Shown: positions 8,045 through 17,230, numbered from the stretch's first letter. The stretch is DNA of 64,000 nucleotides from Burkholderia sp. IMCC1007 (GCF_027257875.1 NZ_JAPVQY010000001.1:456692-520691); one strand, 5' to 3'. Program-made: numbers and translations. Notes: generated by a model from the letters alone, not told the origin.

Positions 8045-8992
8045 TCAGGCGGCCTGCGGTTCGCGGCCGATCGCGTCGAGCATGTCGACATCGCGCGCGA
8101 TCATGCCCGGCACCTGGGCGCGCAGCATCTCGACCCACGTGCGCACCTTCGCGTCGACGAAACGGCGCGACGGATACAGCGCATACACGTTCATCTTCTG
8201 CAGGATGTGCGCGGGCAGCACGCGCACGAGCGTGCCGTCCTGCAGCGCGTCGATCGCCGAATACAGCGGCAGCATGCCGATCCCGATCCCGTCGCGGATC
8301 GCGAGCGCGAGCGATTCGGCGGTGTTGGTCTGCACCGGCCCGGCAACGTGAATCTGCTCGACGCCGTCGGCGCCCTCGAGCACCCATTCGTGCGTCGGAA
8401 AGGCCGGCGTGCAGAGCGTCAGGCACGCATGCGCGCCGAGATCCTGCGGACGTGCCGGCGCGCCGTGCCGCTTCACGTACTCCGGCGACGCGCACAGGAT
8501 GCTGAAGGTCGAGCCGAGCAGGTGCGACACGAGTTCCGAATCGGGCAGCGACGACGCGGTCACGACCGCCATGTCGCTCGTGCCGTCGAACAGGTCGGGC
8601 ATGCGCTGCGACAGCGACAGCTCGATCGACACGTCCGGAAACTGCGTGTGATAGCGCGTGAGCGCGGGCATCACGTAGTGATGGCCGACGCTCGCGAAGC
8701 TGTGCATGCGCAGTACGCCGGCCGGCCGTTCGTGCGCGCAGCTCGCTTCTTCTTCCGCGCGATCGACGTCGGCGAGGATCTGGCGGCAGCGCCGCAGATA
8801 GCTTTCGCCGGCCGACGTCAGCGCGAGACGGCGCGTCGAGCGATTCATCAGACGGGTGCGCAGGCGCGCCTCCAGTTCCGACACCGCACGCGACATCGCG
8901 CCCGTCGTCGAGTTCAGCGATTGCGCGGCCGCGGTGAAACTGCCCGTCTCGACGACGCGCGTAAACACCCGCATGTTTTGTAAGGTATCCAT
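8045..8992 (-). CDS. LysR-family transcriptional regulator
   Basis: 315-aa regulator. The N-terminal winged helix-turn-helix is clear: MDTLQNMRVFTRVVETGSFT, AAQSLNSTTGAMSRAVSELE and RLALTSAGESYL. The C-terminal periplasmic-binding-like effector domain follows, with GIGIGMLPLYSAIDALQDG and RRFVDAKVRTWVEML typical of this DsdC/CrgA-like branch. It diverges from the FUSC-type efflux gene, with about 190 nt between starts. By the usual LysR arrangement it probably controls that neighbour, as AaeR controls aaeXAB, but the inducer is unknown. Confidence 0.9.
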   Translation of the reverse strand: MDTLQNMRVFTRVVETGSFTAAAQSLNSTTGAMSRAVSELEARLRTRLMNRSTRRLALTSAGESYLRRCRQILADVDRAEEEASCAHERPAGVLRMHSFASVGHHYVMPALTRYHTQFPDVSIELSLSQRMPDLFDGTSDMAVVTASSLPDSELVSHLLGSTFSILCASPEYVKRHGAPARPQDLGAHACLTLCTPAFPTHEWVLEGADGVEQIHVAGPVQTNTAESLALAIRDGIGIGMLPLYSAIDALQDGTLVRVLPAHILQKMNVYALYPSRRFVDAKVRTWVEMLRAQVPGMIARDVDMLDAIGREPQAA

Positions 8993-9182
8993 TCTTGTGA
9001 GCCACCTGTAGCGGAGCTGCTATTTTCCTCCAGCGGGTGCAGCAGATTGTTACGTCGCCTGCAACTATCGTTTCCCCGTGGCTGCGTTAATGCGCGCGCG
9101 CCGCACTCCTACAATCGGCGCCTCACCAGTCGAACGGACCCGTCCGGACGCGCCGCGGCACCGCACGCGCCCTTTTTCCTTC

Positions 9183-11366
9183 ATGAAGCCACAACCTGCG
9201 ATCGAGCGACCTCCCATCGAACCGGCACGATGGAGGAGATGGCTGGATCCGCTCGGCGACGCGGCGCGCGACTGGGCCGCGAGCGATGGGCTCATCTGGC
9301 TGCACCTCGCGAAAACCGTGCTCGCCGCGCTGCTCGCGATGGGCATCGCGATGCGGCTCGAGATGTCGCAGCCGCGCACGGCGATGACGACCGTGTTCGT
9401 GCTGATGCAGCCGCTGTCGGGGATGGTGTTCGCGAAGAGCTTCTACCGCATGCTCGGCACCGCGGCCGGCCTCGTCGCCGCGCTCGCGCTCGGCGGGCTG
9501 TTCGCGCAGCAGCCGGAGCTGTACATGACCGGCATCACGCTGTGGATCGGCGCCTGCATCGCGCTCGCGGTACGCAACCGCCACTTCCGCTGGTACGGGT
9601 TCGTGCTCGCGGGCTACACGGCCGCGCTGATCGGCCTGCCCGCGGTCATGACGCCGCAGACGCTGTTCCAGTCGGCGCTCACGCGCGCCGGAGAAGTCGC
9701 GCTGGGCATCGCCTGCTCCGGCGCGGTCAGCGCGCTGATCCTGCCGCTCAGCTCCGCGAAGGCGCTGATGCGCACGCTGACTGCCCGTCACGTCAAATTC
9801 CCGGCGTTCGCGGCCGGCGCGCTGTCGGGCGAGTTCGCACGCGGCGACTTCGAACGGCGCTTTGCCGATTTCGTCGACGAGATCGTCGGCTTCGAGGCCA
9901 ATCGCGCATTCGCGTCGTTCGAGGATCCGCGCATTCGCGCGCGCAGCCGCCGGCTCGCTCGGCTGAACAGCGAATTCATGAACGCGTGCACGCGGCTGCA
10001 TGCGCTGCACCAGCTGATCAAACGCGTGCGCGCGAATCGGTCGGATGCCGTGCTCGACGCACTCGCCCCGCACATCGATGCGCTCGCGCAACGGATCGCC
10101 GCATTGCGCGACGAACGGCAGCGCGGCATCGCGTCGACGACCGGCGCGCTGCTCGAGCTGCGCCGCTTTCACGATGCGTTGCCGAAGGCCGCGCGCGCGA
10201 CGCGCCGCGAGATCGAAGTGCACGCGGCCGGCGGCGTGCTCGACTTCGATACCGCGATCGAGCTGATGTATCGCTTCATCGGCGAATATCTCGGCTATGC
10301 GGATACCTACGCGTCGCTCGACCAGGACAATCACGCGCTCGAACGCTCGGTCACGCGCTATGCGGTGAAGACCAATGCGTTCTTCGTCGGCTTCGCGTTC
10401 CTGCGCACGCTCGTCGCCGTCGGCGCGATGAGCGCGTTCTGGCTCGCGTCCGAATGGCCGAGCGGCTCGCTCGCCGTGATCGCCACCGCCATCGCGTGCG
10501 CGCTGAGCTCGACGTCGCCGCGCGCGCCGAAGTTCGTCGCGCAGATGGGCGTCGGCGCGGCGTTCGCGACCGCGGTCGGCTACGTGTTCCTCTGCTACGT
10601 GTACCCGAACATCGACGGCTTTCCGCTGCTGTGCGCGGCGCTCGCGCCCGTGCTCGGCCTCGGCGCGTTTCTCGCGATGCGCCCGGGGCTGTCCGGCTAC
10701 GGGATCGGCTTCGCGGTGTTCTTCTGTCTGCTCGCGGGCCCCGACAATGCCGTCGCGTATACACCCGAGGTGTTGATCAACAACGGCCTGGCGGTCGTCA
10801 TCGCGATGCTCGCGTGCTCGATCGTGTTCGCCGTCGTGTTTCCGACCCGCATGCCGTGGCTCACGGGCCGCATCGCGCACGACCTGCGCCGCCAGGTCAC
10901 GCTCGCGTGCGAAGGCGCGCGCGACAGCCTCGCGCAGCGCTTCCAGTCGAGCACGCACGACCTGATGGCGCAGCTTCGCACGCTGCTCGTGCAACGCACG
11001 CGCCAGCATCGCGACGCGCTGCGCTGGATGCTGGCGACGCTCGAAGTCGGTCACGCGGTCATCGACCTGCGCGACGAGCTCCACGCGTTCTGTGAAGCGA
11101 AACCGCCGCAGACGCTGCACTGGACCGCGTCGATCGACGCGGTGCTGCACGAGCTGCCGCGCTTCTTCGACGATCCGACGCCGAGCCACCACGCCCGCAC
11201 GCTGAAATCGGTGAACCTCGCGATCCGCGCGGCGCAGCACACGCTGCATGCGTGGCACGCGGTGCCCGACGCGCGCCGTCGCATGCAGCGCATCGTCGGC
11301 TGCCTGCACTTCATCCGCAGCGCGCTGCTGGACAAGGACGCGCCGTTCAACCATCACCGCCGTTGA
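9183..11366 (+). CDS. FUSC-family (AaeB/fusaric acid resistance-like) inner-membrane efflux protein
   Basis: 727-aa membrane protein with the two-halved FUSC layout. An N-terminal block of about six helices (LHLAKTVLAALLAMGIAMRL ... ALIGLPAVMTPQTLF) precedes a long cytoplasmic middle with charged helices. A second block of about six helices (FLRTLVAVGAMSAFWLASEW ... VVIAMLACSIVFAVVFPTR) precedes a cytoplasmic tail. Relatives export aromatic carboxylic acids such as p-hydroxybenzoate or fusaric acid. In those systems a membrane-fusion protein and the small DUF1656 protein are co-transcribed; neither is next to this gene. The ATG at 9183 is chosen because an extension to 9078 is proline/arginine-rich and unlike the family; no clear ribosome site is seen. 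The divergent LysR probably regulates it. Confidence 0.88.
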   Translation: MKPQPAIERPPIEPARWRRWLDPLGDAARDWAASDGLIWLHLAKTVLAALLAMGIAMRLEMSQPRTAMTTVFVLMQPLSGMVFAKSFYRMLGTAAGLVAALALGGLFAQQPELYMTGITLWIGACIALAVRNRHFRWYGFVLAGYTAALIGLPAVMTPQTLFQSALTRAGEVALGIACSGAVSALILPLSSAKALMRTLTARHVKFPAFAAGALSGEFARGDFERRFADFVDEIVGFEANRAFASFEDPRIRARSRRLARLNSEFMNACTRLHALHQLIKRVRANRSDAVLDALAPHIDALAQRIAALRDERQRGIASTTGALLELRRFHDALPKAARATRREIEVHAAGGVLDFDTAIELMYRFIGEYLGYADTYASLDQDNHALERSVTRYAVKTNAFFVGFAFLRTLVAVGAMSAFWLASEWPSGSLAVIATAIACALSSTSPRAPKFVAQMGVGAAFATAVGYVFLCYVYPNIDGFPLLCAALAPVLGLGAFLAMRPGLSGYGIGFAVFFCLLAGPDNAVAYTPEVLINNGLAVVIAMLACSIVFAVVFPTRMPWLTGRIAHDLRRQVTLACEGARDSLAQRFQSSTHDLMAQLRTLLVQRTRQHRDALRWMLATLEVGHAVIDLRDELHAFCEAKPPQTLHWTASIDAVLHELPRFFDDPTPSHHARTLKSVNLAIRAAQHTLHAWHAVPDARRRMQRIVGCLHFIRSALLDKDAPFNHHRR

Positions 11367-11513
11367 AAGGCGACGTCGATCGATGCGCGCGCAACGTCAT
11401 CCTTGTTCCGTTTGGAAATAAGCTCTGCACCCGCGGCGATTAATCTTCAAGCAGTGCGAGCCTATAGTTTCCTCACTGCCAGCAACACTGGCAATCACCC
11501 AGGAGAAACTCAA

Positions 11514-11729
11514 ATGAAGCCGCTGCACCTCGCCCTCGTTGCCCTTTCGCTCACCGCCGCTGTCGCACACGCACAGCCTGCGCCGGCCGAGCACGACGCG
11601 CAACAGCAGGCGAACCGCGCCGAAGCCGTACAGGCTGCAGGCCGCGTCGATCGTGCGCAATCGAAGCAGGACGACCCGAACGCATGCGTCGGCCCGGTCA
11701 GCTTCTGCAACGTCTACTTCGGCAGTTGA
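11514..11729 (+). CDS. Small secreted protein of unknown function
   Basis: 71-aa product with a clear signal peptide (MKPLHLALVALSLTAAVAHA) and a mature part of about 50 residues. The mature chain has a Gln/Ala-rich charged helix (DAQQQANRAEAVQAAG) and ends in a two-cysteine motif, CVGPVSFCNVYFGS. The two cysteines six residues apart could form a periplasmic disulfide. An AGGAGA ribosome site sits well before the ATG. No named family is recognised. It stands alone between the FUSC gene and the convergent peptidase gene. Confidence 0.75.
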   Translation: MKPLHLALVALSLTAAVAHAQPAPAEHDAQQQANRAEAVQAAGRVDRAQSKQDDPNACVGPVSFCNVYFGS

Positions 11730-11861
11730 GCATGACGCCGCGTCGTCACGGCCAGGCCCGCCGCTCGCGCAGCGCATGCGCGAACGCACGGCGAGCCGGC
11801 CGATCGTCGCTCCCGCAACACCGCTCGCCACGCCGCTTCGATTGAAGCGGCGCATGCCGTT

Positions 11862-12971
11862 TCAGGCGCCGCGCCCCGGCCGCCAGCCCACTTCGCGCAA
11901 CGCATCCAGCAAGCGCGCATGCCCCAGCCCTTCGACGCGCACACCGCGCGACTCGACGTCGCCGCCCGCCACCAGCGCATTCACGATCGCCTCTTCCACC
12001 GCTTCCGCCGCCGCGACGAACAGCGCGGAGATATGGTCGTTGTTCACCATCCGCACGCCGGTCGTCGGCGCGCCCTTGCTGCCGTAGTTCGCGGCCGGCA
12101 GCCCGTCGTTGCCCGTTGCGAACGCAACGAAGATGTCGCCGCTCGAATCCTCGGTGCCGCCGCCCACGCGCGCGAGCCCGACGCTCGCGCGCTGCGCGAC
12201 GCGCGTGCACTGATGCGGCAGCAACGGTGCGTCGGTCGCGATCGTGACGACGATCGAGCCCATGCCGGCCTCGCCTTTCGCTTCTGCTGCGCGGAACGGC
12301 GAATGCACGTGCCGCAGCACGTCGCCGACCGGATAGCCGGCCACGCGCAGCATGTCGCGCACGCCGTAGTTCGCCTGCACGAGCGCGCCGACGGTCCAGC
12401 CGCCTGCGTCGGCCGCGGTCACGCGCGACGCGGTGCCGATGCCGCCCTTGAACTCGTGGCAGATCATGCCGGTGCCGCCGCCCACGCCGCCTTCGGCGAC
12501 CGGCCCCGACTGCGCGGCGGCCAGCGCGCGCTGCACGTGCGCGGCGCTCACGTGCTGCCCCCAGATGTCGTTCAGCAGACCGTCGTAGGTTTCCATCACG
12601 ACCGGCATGCACCAGTACACGCGGCCGGCCGCCGCTTCGCGCTCGTTCGCGATCAGTGCATCGCGCACCGCGCCGACGCTGTGCGTGTTCGTATAGGCGA
12701 TCGGCGTCGTCAGCAGGCCGGCTTCGCGGATCCATTCGAGGCCCGTGGCGTCGCCGTTGCCGTTCAGCACGTGCACGCCCGCGAAGCACGGCGCATCGTG
12801 CGCGGCGCCCGCGCGCGGCTCGATGACGGTGACGCCGGTGCGGATCGACGCGTCGCCGTTCTCGACGTTCAGCGTGCAATGACCGACCCGCACGCCCGGT
12901 ACGTCCGTGATCGCGTTGAAGCGGCCCGGCGTGCCGAGTCCGATGCGGATGCCGAGATCCCTCGTGCGCAT
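11862..12971 (-). CDS. dmpA: P1-family (DmpA-type) aminopeptidase
   Basis: 369-aa N-terminal-nucleophile-like hydrolase of peptidase family S58. Members (DmpA, BapA) remove D- or L-amino acids or beta-alanine from peptides and amides. The precursor cleaves itself before a serine that becomes the nucleophile; here the site is GMG|SIVVTIATDAPLLP, with Ser239. Other family stretches are NAITDVPGVRVGH near the start, TGVTVIEPR, and GGVGGGTGMICHEFKGGIGT. The start is at 12971, preceded by a strong GGAGGAG site; the longer reading from 13019 lacks one. An APC amino acid permease begins 65 nt upstream on the same strand, suggesting a take-up-and-cleave operon. Substrate is not readable. Confidence 0.9.
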   Translation of the reverse strand: MRTRDLGIRIGLGTPGRFNAITDVPGVRVGHCTLNVENGDASIRTGVTVIEPRAGAAHDAPCFAGVHVLNGNGDATGLEWIREAGLLTTPIAYTNTHSVGAVRDALIANEREAAAGRVYWCMPVVMETYDGLLNDIWGQHVSAAHVQRALAAAQSGPVAEGGVGGGTGMICHEFKGGIGTASRVTAADAGGWTVGALVQANYGVRDMLRVAGYPVGDVLRHVHSPFRAAEAKGEAGMGSIVVTIATDAPLLPHQCTRVAQRASVGLARVGGGTEDSSGDIFVAFATGNDGLPAANYGSKGAPTTGVRMVNNDHISALFVAAAEAVEEAIVNALVAGGDVESRGVRVEGLGHARLLDALREVGWRPGRGA

Positions 12972-13035
12972 GATGCAGCTCCTCCAGTGTTTCAATGGTT
13001 CGATGTTTCGGTGTGGCAAGGTTTCGCCACGGCGT

Positions 13036-14442
13036 TCAGAGCGAGCGGAACGCCTCGCTGTGGCGCGCCCAGACGCCGTACATCACCAGCGCAGCCACCA
13101 GCAGCCCGCCGATGATGAACAGGTCGGTCGACTTCGTCGCCGTCGCCAGCGTCGTGTAGAGCGTGTACGCGGCGCCCGCCACCGCGACGAGCGGCGTCAC
13201 GGGCCACAGTGGCATCCGGTAGTGATGTTCGACGTCGCGGCGCACGTACCGGCTCGCAAGCGCGGCCAGCCCGACGACGAGGTAGATCAGCAGCAGCAGG
13301 TCGACCGTGAATGCCGTCAACTCGTCGAGGCTCGACACGAACACCAGCCCGGCCGATGGCACCGCCAGCGCGAGCGTCGCGAGCCACGGCGATTCGAAGC
13401 GCGGATGGATCGTCGAGAACGCGCGGTTGCAGGTGCGCGACCAGAGCGCGTGGCGGCCGCTGCTGTAGAGCAGGCGCCCCATCGTGATCACGATCGCGAT
13501 GATCGCGTTGAACACCGACAGGAAGATCCCGCCGCTGACGATGCGCGACACCACCGGATTGCTCAGCGAGCGCACGACGTAGCCGATCGGGTCGGCACTC
13601 TTCGTCAGCTCCGTCAGCGATGGCGCGCCGAGCACGATCGCCGTGAGCGGAACGAGTTCGACGACGAGGATCACGAGCAGCGAATAGATCACCGCCTTCG
13701 CGACGTTGCGGTTGCCGCCGCGCAGGTCTTCCGCGAGGTACGCGGCGGAGCCGAAGCCGTTGTAGCAGAAGATCGCCGTACCGATCGCCGGCACGATCGC
13801 CGCGAGCGTGGCGGGCACCAGCGCAGTGCCGCTCACGACGACCGGCGCGACGAGCACGTCCGCGCCGCGATGCGGGGAGCCGAAGCCGAGCCCCGCGATC
13901 AGCATCAGCACGCCGATCTCGACGACGAGGAACGCGCCGGTGATCCACGCGTTCGTCTTGATGTTCAGCATCCCGAGCACGTAGCTGAGCAGCACGATCG
14001 TCAATGCGACCGACTGGTTGCTGAAGTGCGTGCCGAGCGCGTTGTTCAGGTACGGCGCGGCGCCGCTCGCGAGCACGGCCGGAATGAACACGCTGACGGA
14101 CAGCACCGTGATGAAGGTCAGGTAGCCGGGCAGGGTGCCGAACACGCGCTTGGCCATCACGTACTCGCCGCCCGCGCTGCGGTGCGCGGCGCTCAGTTCG
14201 GCATAGCAGAGCGCGAACGCGAGCGCGAGCACGCCGCCGAGCACGAACGACAGCACCGCGCCGCTGCCCGCCTGCTGGATCGCGAACGGCGCGATCACGA
14301 AGATCGAGCTGGCGGGCGTCACGCCCGATACGGTGATCATCACTGCGTCGCGCACGCTGAGCGTCTGCGACAACGCGCGCGGCGCGTCTTGCGTGGCAGG
14401 CGTCGCTTGCAGCGTGCCCGTCGATTCCGACATCATCGCCAT
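13036..14442 (-). CDS. APC-superfamily amino acid permease
   Basis: 468-aa inner-membrane transporter with about twelve hydrophobic helices. The N-terminal consensus VSGVTPASSIFVIAPFAIQQ is the unwound TM1 region, ALCYAELSAAHRSAGGEYVM is the usual TM2-TM3 hallmark, and IFCYNGFGSAAYLAEDLRGG is the TM6 region. These point to the APC family importing amino acids or amino-acid-like compounds. A ribosome site CAGGAG precedes the ATG. It is the first gene of the apparent permease-dmpA operon and diverges from a LuxR-type regulator 133 nt away, probably its controller. The substrate may be a beta-amino acid, amine or small peptide-like amide, by association with DmpA only. Confidence 0.88.
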   Translation of the reverse strand: MAMMSESTGTLQATPATQDAPRALSQTLSVRDAVMITVSGVTPASSIFVIAPFAIQQAGSGAVLSFVLGGVLALAFALCYAELSAAHRSAGGEYVMAKRVFGTLPGYLTFITVLSVSVFIPAVLASGAAPYLNNALGTHFSNQSVALTIVLLSYVLGMLNIKTNAWITGAFLVVEIGVLMLIAGLGFGSPHRGADVLVAPVVVSGTALVPATLAAIVPAIGTAIFCYNGFGSAAYLAEDLRGGNRNVAKAVIYSLLVILVVELVPLTAIVLGAPSLTELTKSADPIGYVVRSLSNPVVSRIVSGGIFLSVFNAIIAIVITMGRLLYSSGRHALWSRTCNRAFSTIHPRFESPWLATLALAVPSAGLVFVSSLDELTAFTVDLLLLIYLVVGLAALASRYVRRDVEHHYRMPLWPVTPLVAVAGAAYTLYTTLATATKSTDLFIIGGLLVAALVMYGVWARHSEAFRSL

Positions 14443-14574
14443 TTCGTTCTCCTGTAGCTTCTATCCTGCTTTTTTTTGAACGCCCATACTCGGGCCCGGT
14501 TGATTGCGTGGCAGTCTAGGAAGCCAAATTCACGACCGCTATTCCCCCTTCGTGTTACGCCCTCCGGTGGTGGT

Positions 14575-15375
14575 ATGGATCGTCTCTTCTCCGAAATCGC
14601 GATGCACCAGGCGCTCGGCCGCGCAATCGATCATCTCGGCCAGCCGCGCTTCTGGCGTTTCCTGGTGCTGCTGCTCAACGAAATGGTGCCGTTCGACAAC
14701 GCGCTCGCGACCGCCATTGGCCGCGACGGCGTGCCGCTCGTGCTCGACGAATACGACGCGGGCGGCGCCGACAGCGCGTCGCCGGTGCCGCTTTACCTCA
14801 ATGGGTTATATCTGCTCGACCCGTTCCTGCAGGCCGCGCACGACGGGCTCGCCGACGGCTGCTATCGGCTCGAGGAAGTCGCGCCCGACCTGTTCCGGCA
14901 CAGCGAATATTTCCTGAGCTATTTCCGCGATGCGGTCGGCGACGACGAGATCCAGATCCTGCTGCGGCCGAACCCCGACATGCTGCTGTCGCTGTCGCTC
15001 GGTGCATCGACGCGCTTCGACGTCGAGCCGCTCGGCAAACTGACGGCCGCGATGCCGTGGGTGCTCGCGGCGATCCGGCAACACTGGCGGCTGGTGGGTG
15101 ACGCCGCGCGCGCAACGCCCGACGCCGACCTCGGCGCGCGCGTCGAACAGGCGCTCGCGCGCTTCGGCGCCGGTCTGCTGACCGATCGCGAGATGTCGAT
15201 CGCACGGATGGTGCTGCGCGGCAATTCGTCGAAGGCGATCGCGGAGCGGCTCGCGATTTCACCGGAGACGGTGAAGGTGCATCGGCGGCATCTGTACGCG
15301 AAGCTCGGGATCTCGTCGCAGCCGGAGCTGTTTTCGCGGTTCATTCAGGCGCTGGGGGAAGATGCACCCGGATGA
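14575..15375 (+). CDS. LuxR-family (helix-turn-helix) transcriptional regulator
   Basis: 266-aa protein with a C-terminal LuxR/FixJ helix-turn-helix: LTDREMSIARMVLRGNSSKA, IAERLAISPETVKVHRRHLY, AKLGISSQPELF. The N-terminal 180 residues have a GAF-like alternation of helices and strands and no sign of the acyl-homoserine-lactone pocket residues or a receiver domain. It is therefore more likely a metabolite-sensing regulator than a quorum-sensing receptor. The ATG at 14575 gives the compact start MDRLFSEIAMHQALG. It diverges from the APC permease/dmpA operon, which it plausibly controls. Confidence 0.85.
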   Translation: MDRLFSEIAMHQALGRAIDHLGQPRFWRFLVLLLNEMVPFDNALATAIGRDGVPLVLDEYDAGGADSASPVPLYLNGLYLLDPFLQAAHDGLADGCYRLEEVAPDLFRHSEYFLSYFRDAVGDDEIQILLRPNPDMLLSLSLGASTRFDVEPLGKLTAAMPWVLAAIRQHWRLVGDAARATPDADLGARVEQALARFGAGLLTDREMSIARMVLRGNSSKAIAERLAISPETVKVHRRHLYAKLGISSQPELFSRFIQALGEDAPG

Positions 15376-15561
15376 GCGCATCGATCAGGACGGATGGCAA
15401 CGGACGCGGAATCCGGCACGATTCGTGAGTCGCGTCGACGCGCGGTCATCCGGGGAAGCGGTCACGCATGTTCCGTCGACAACAGTGTCCTCGGCACGCG
15501 AGCGCCGCGCCATGCGTCCCGCCCGGTGGTCGAGCGGGGCGTGGTCATGCGCAGCGTCCTG

Positions 15562-15867
15562 CTACTTCCACTTCGCGCCGAGTTGCGCGAGCCCGGCGTT
15601 CCGGAGGTCGTCCGGCAGCATAGCCACACGAAACTCGCAGTCTGCATTCAACATCAGGAACCACGGCTCCGCGAGCGCCGGGATCTGCGACGGATCATCC
15701 AGATTGACGATCACGACGGCGCCGCGCGCGCCGCTCTGCTCGGTGAAATACACGGCCTCCGGCTTCGCCGCGTCGAGTATTCGCGAGATCACGTCGCCGA
15801 CGCTGCCGTCGCGCACCAGCGTGTTGAACGGCTCGTGAGGGATTCGTATGTTGAGAAGCATGCGCAT
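15562..15867 (-). CDS. Conserved small protein, unknown function (ferredoxin-like fold suspected)
   Basis: 101-aa cytoplasmic protein: MRMLLNIRIPHEPFNTLVRD at the start, AKPEAVYFTEQSGARGAVVI in the middle, and LAEPWFLMLNADCEFRVAML near the end. Close relatives in Burkholderia are often mislabelled pantothenate synthetase, but no such motif is present. The strand-helix pattern suggests a small alpha/beta dimeric-barrel fold like muconolactone isomerase or YCII proteins. Start choice: an AGGAGG box lies six bases before the ATG at 15867, while the in-frame ATG at 15873 directly abuts it, so 15867 is preferred. Function unknown. Confidence 0.7.
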   Translation of the reverse strand: MRMLLNIRIPHEPFNTLVRDGSVGDVISRILDAAKPEAVYFTEQSGARGAVVIVNLDDPSQIPALAEPWFLMLNADCEFRVAMLPDDLRNAGLAQLGAKWK

Positions 15868-16071
15868 GATCATCCTCCTGGGGCTCTGCCCGGCCTGGGC
15901 CCTTCAAGCATAGGTGCTGCGCGATGCCGCGCCAGCGGCGCCGAAATCCGTTGCCGGCACGCATTCACATTCCGACGATTCGACGCCACCGCATCGCGTG
16001 AACAGCGTTCGGCCACCTGCACCGCACGCGTGTTCTTCGCTGCACGGGGAAAACAGGACGCCGGGCAACAG

Positions 16072-16224
16072 CTCGACTGGGCCACGCTCGCGCTGGACGA
16101 GGGGTTCGCCGACCAGGCGCACCCGAGCCGCGCGACGCGGCGCATCACGGGCTTCTCGCCGACCGAGTTCGTACGACGCTTCGCCGAAGACGAATCGTTC
16201 CGGATGTACCGCTTCTGGATGTGT
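16072..16224 (+). pseudogene. C-terminal remnant of an AraC-family regulator
   Basis: About 51 codons read LDWATLALDEGFADQAHPSR then RITGFSPTEFVRRFAEDESF, which is the second helix-turn-helix of AraC/XylS regulators (pattern W..LA...GF.DQAH..R..R..TG.SP..F). The upstream part of the same frame has only broken resemblance, and no start or effector domain is found. The end collides with the convergent SnoaL-like gene. It is a decayed gene 3' end. Confidence 0.6.
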
Positions 16225-16245
16225 CGGGCGGCTGCCCGCCCCGCA

Positions 16246-16635
16246 TCAAGCACCCGATCGACCACCCGATTCGATGAACCCGCCGGCGGGCGCCGGGTGC
16301 GGCACGTACCAGCCGAAATACACCTCGGCCTCGACGATCAGGCCATCGCGCACGCGCAATCGCTCGGCATTGCGGAATCGCTTGCCGGCGGTCGTGACGG
16401 CTTCGTACACGACGAACACGTATTCGCCGTGCACGGCGACGTCGACGAACTCGAAACCGGCGAGCATCGCGCTGTTCGGCCAGCACCGCGCGAGATACGC
16501 ATCGCGGCCGAGCCCGTTGTCGAGCGGGCTCGTGAAATGGAAGTCCGGCGCGATCAGCGCTTCGATCGCGTCGCGGTCCTTGTCGACATACGCGCGATAG
16601 CTGGCGCGCGCGACTTCACCGGGGTCGTCAGGCAT
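16246..16635 (-). CDS. SnoaL/NTF2-like protein
   Basis: 129-aa protein of the cone-shaped NTF2-like fold: EVARASYRAYVDKDRDAIEA, LIAPDFHFTSPLDNGLGRDA, AERLRVRDGLIVEAEVYFGW. Members include polyketide cyclases, isomerases and many uncharacterised stress proteins; residues alone do not assign a reaction. The start at 16635 has a GGAGGT ribosome site 8 nt away and fits the family. Its 3' end abuts the AraC remnant on the opposite strand. In related genomes a regulator of this AraC type may sit beside it; here only the relic remains. Confidence 0.78.
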   Translation of the reverse strand: MPDDPGEVARASYRAYVDKDRDAIEALIAPDFHFTSPLDNGLGRDAYLARCWPNSAMLAGFEFVDVAVHGEYVFVVYEAVTTAGKRFRNAERLRVRDGLIVEAEVYFGWYVPHPAPAGGFIESGGRSGA

Positions 16636-16963
16636 CGTCGTTACCTCCGCGAAGGGTCGGCGTGCGCGCAACGGCCGCGCACCCTCGACGCATCGATGAA
16701 ACGAATACGGGCGGCGTGAACGACCGCGACCGATTCCGCGTTCGCAGATATGCGCGCACGCGCGACGCGAGACCATTCACGGAAACCCGCACGCGTCGCC
16801 CAGCAACAGTCGCTACGGTCGGCCTGTGCCGCGGTTGCCCGTTTCCATACGCGCGGGCAGGCTGTCTGCCAGCCTCCCGGCCCGCGCTCGTTAACTTCGG
16901 CGGCTGTGGATAGCCCGGATCCGCATGGCGCCATCCGCCACATCGGTCAGCGAAGCAATCCGC

Positions 16964-17230
16964 ATGCCGGCCCTTCGCCACCCACCTCACCTCGCCCGTG
17001 TCGCTACGCGCATCAGAACGCTCGTCGCGATCGCCCGATACCTGACCTTCGCGCGCGCTGGCGAAGCGATCGGCCTCACGCAGTCGGCCGGGAGCCTGCA
17101 GATCCAGGCTCGAAAGGGAATACAACGTGCAGCTGTTCGACGGGTCGCGCCGCCAGCCGGTGCTGACCGAAGCCGGCAACATCCTCGTCGCACCGGGCCT
17201 CGGACGCACGTCGAATGCGGTCACCGGACT
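16964..17230 (+). pseudogene. Frameshifted N-terminal remnant of a LysR regulator
   Basis: The first segment reads LVAIARYLTFARAGEAIGLT then QSAGSLQIQA, the recognition part of a LysR helix-turn-helix. After position ~17108 the match continues in the next frame as LEREYNVQLFDGSRRQPVLT then EAGNILVAPG, the end of the wing. One or two bases have been lost at the GCTCGAAAGG junction. No effector-binding domain follows. The flanks (16636-16963 and 17231-17464) hold no other gene that I can support. The remnant lies upstream of the small secreted-repeat protein on the same strand. Confidence 0.65.

Noticed and set aside
14575..15375. Quorum-sensing LuxR receptor
   Set aside because: No luxI-type gene is nearby and I could not see the conserved Trp/Tyr/Asp set of the acyl-homoserine-lactone pocket in the N-terminal domain.
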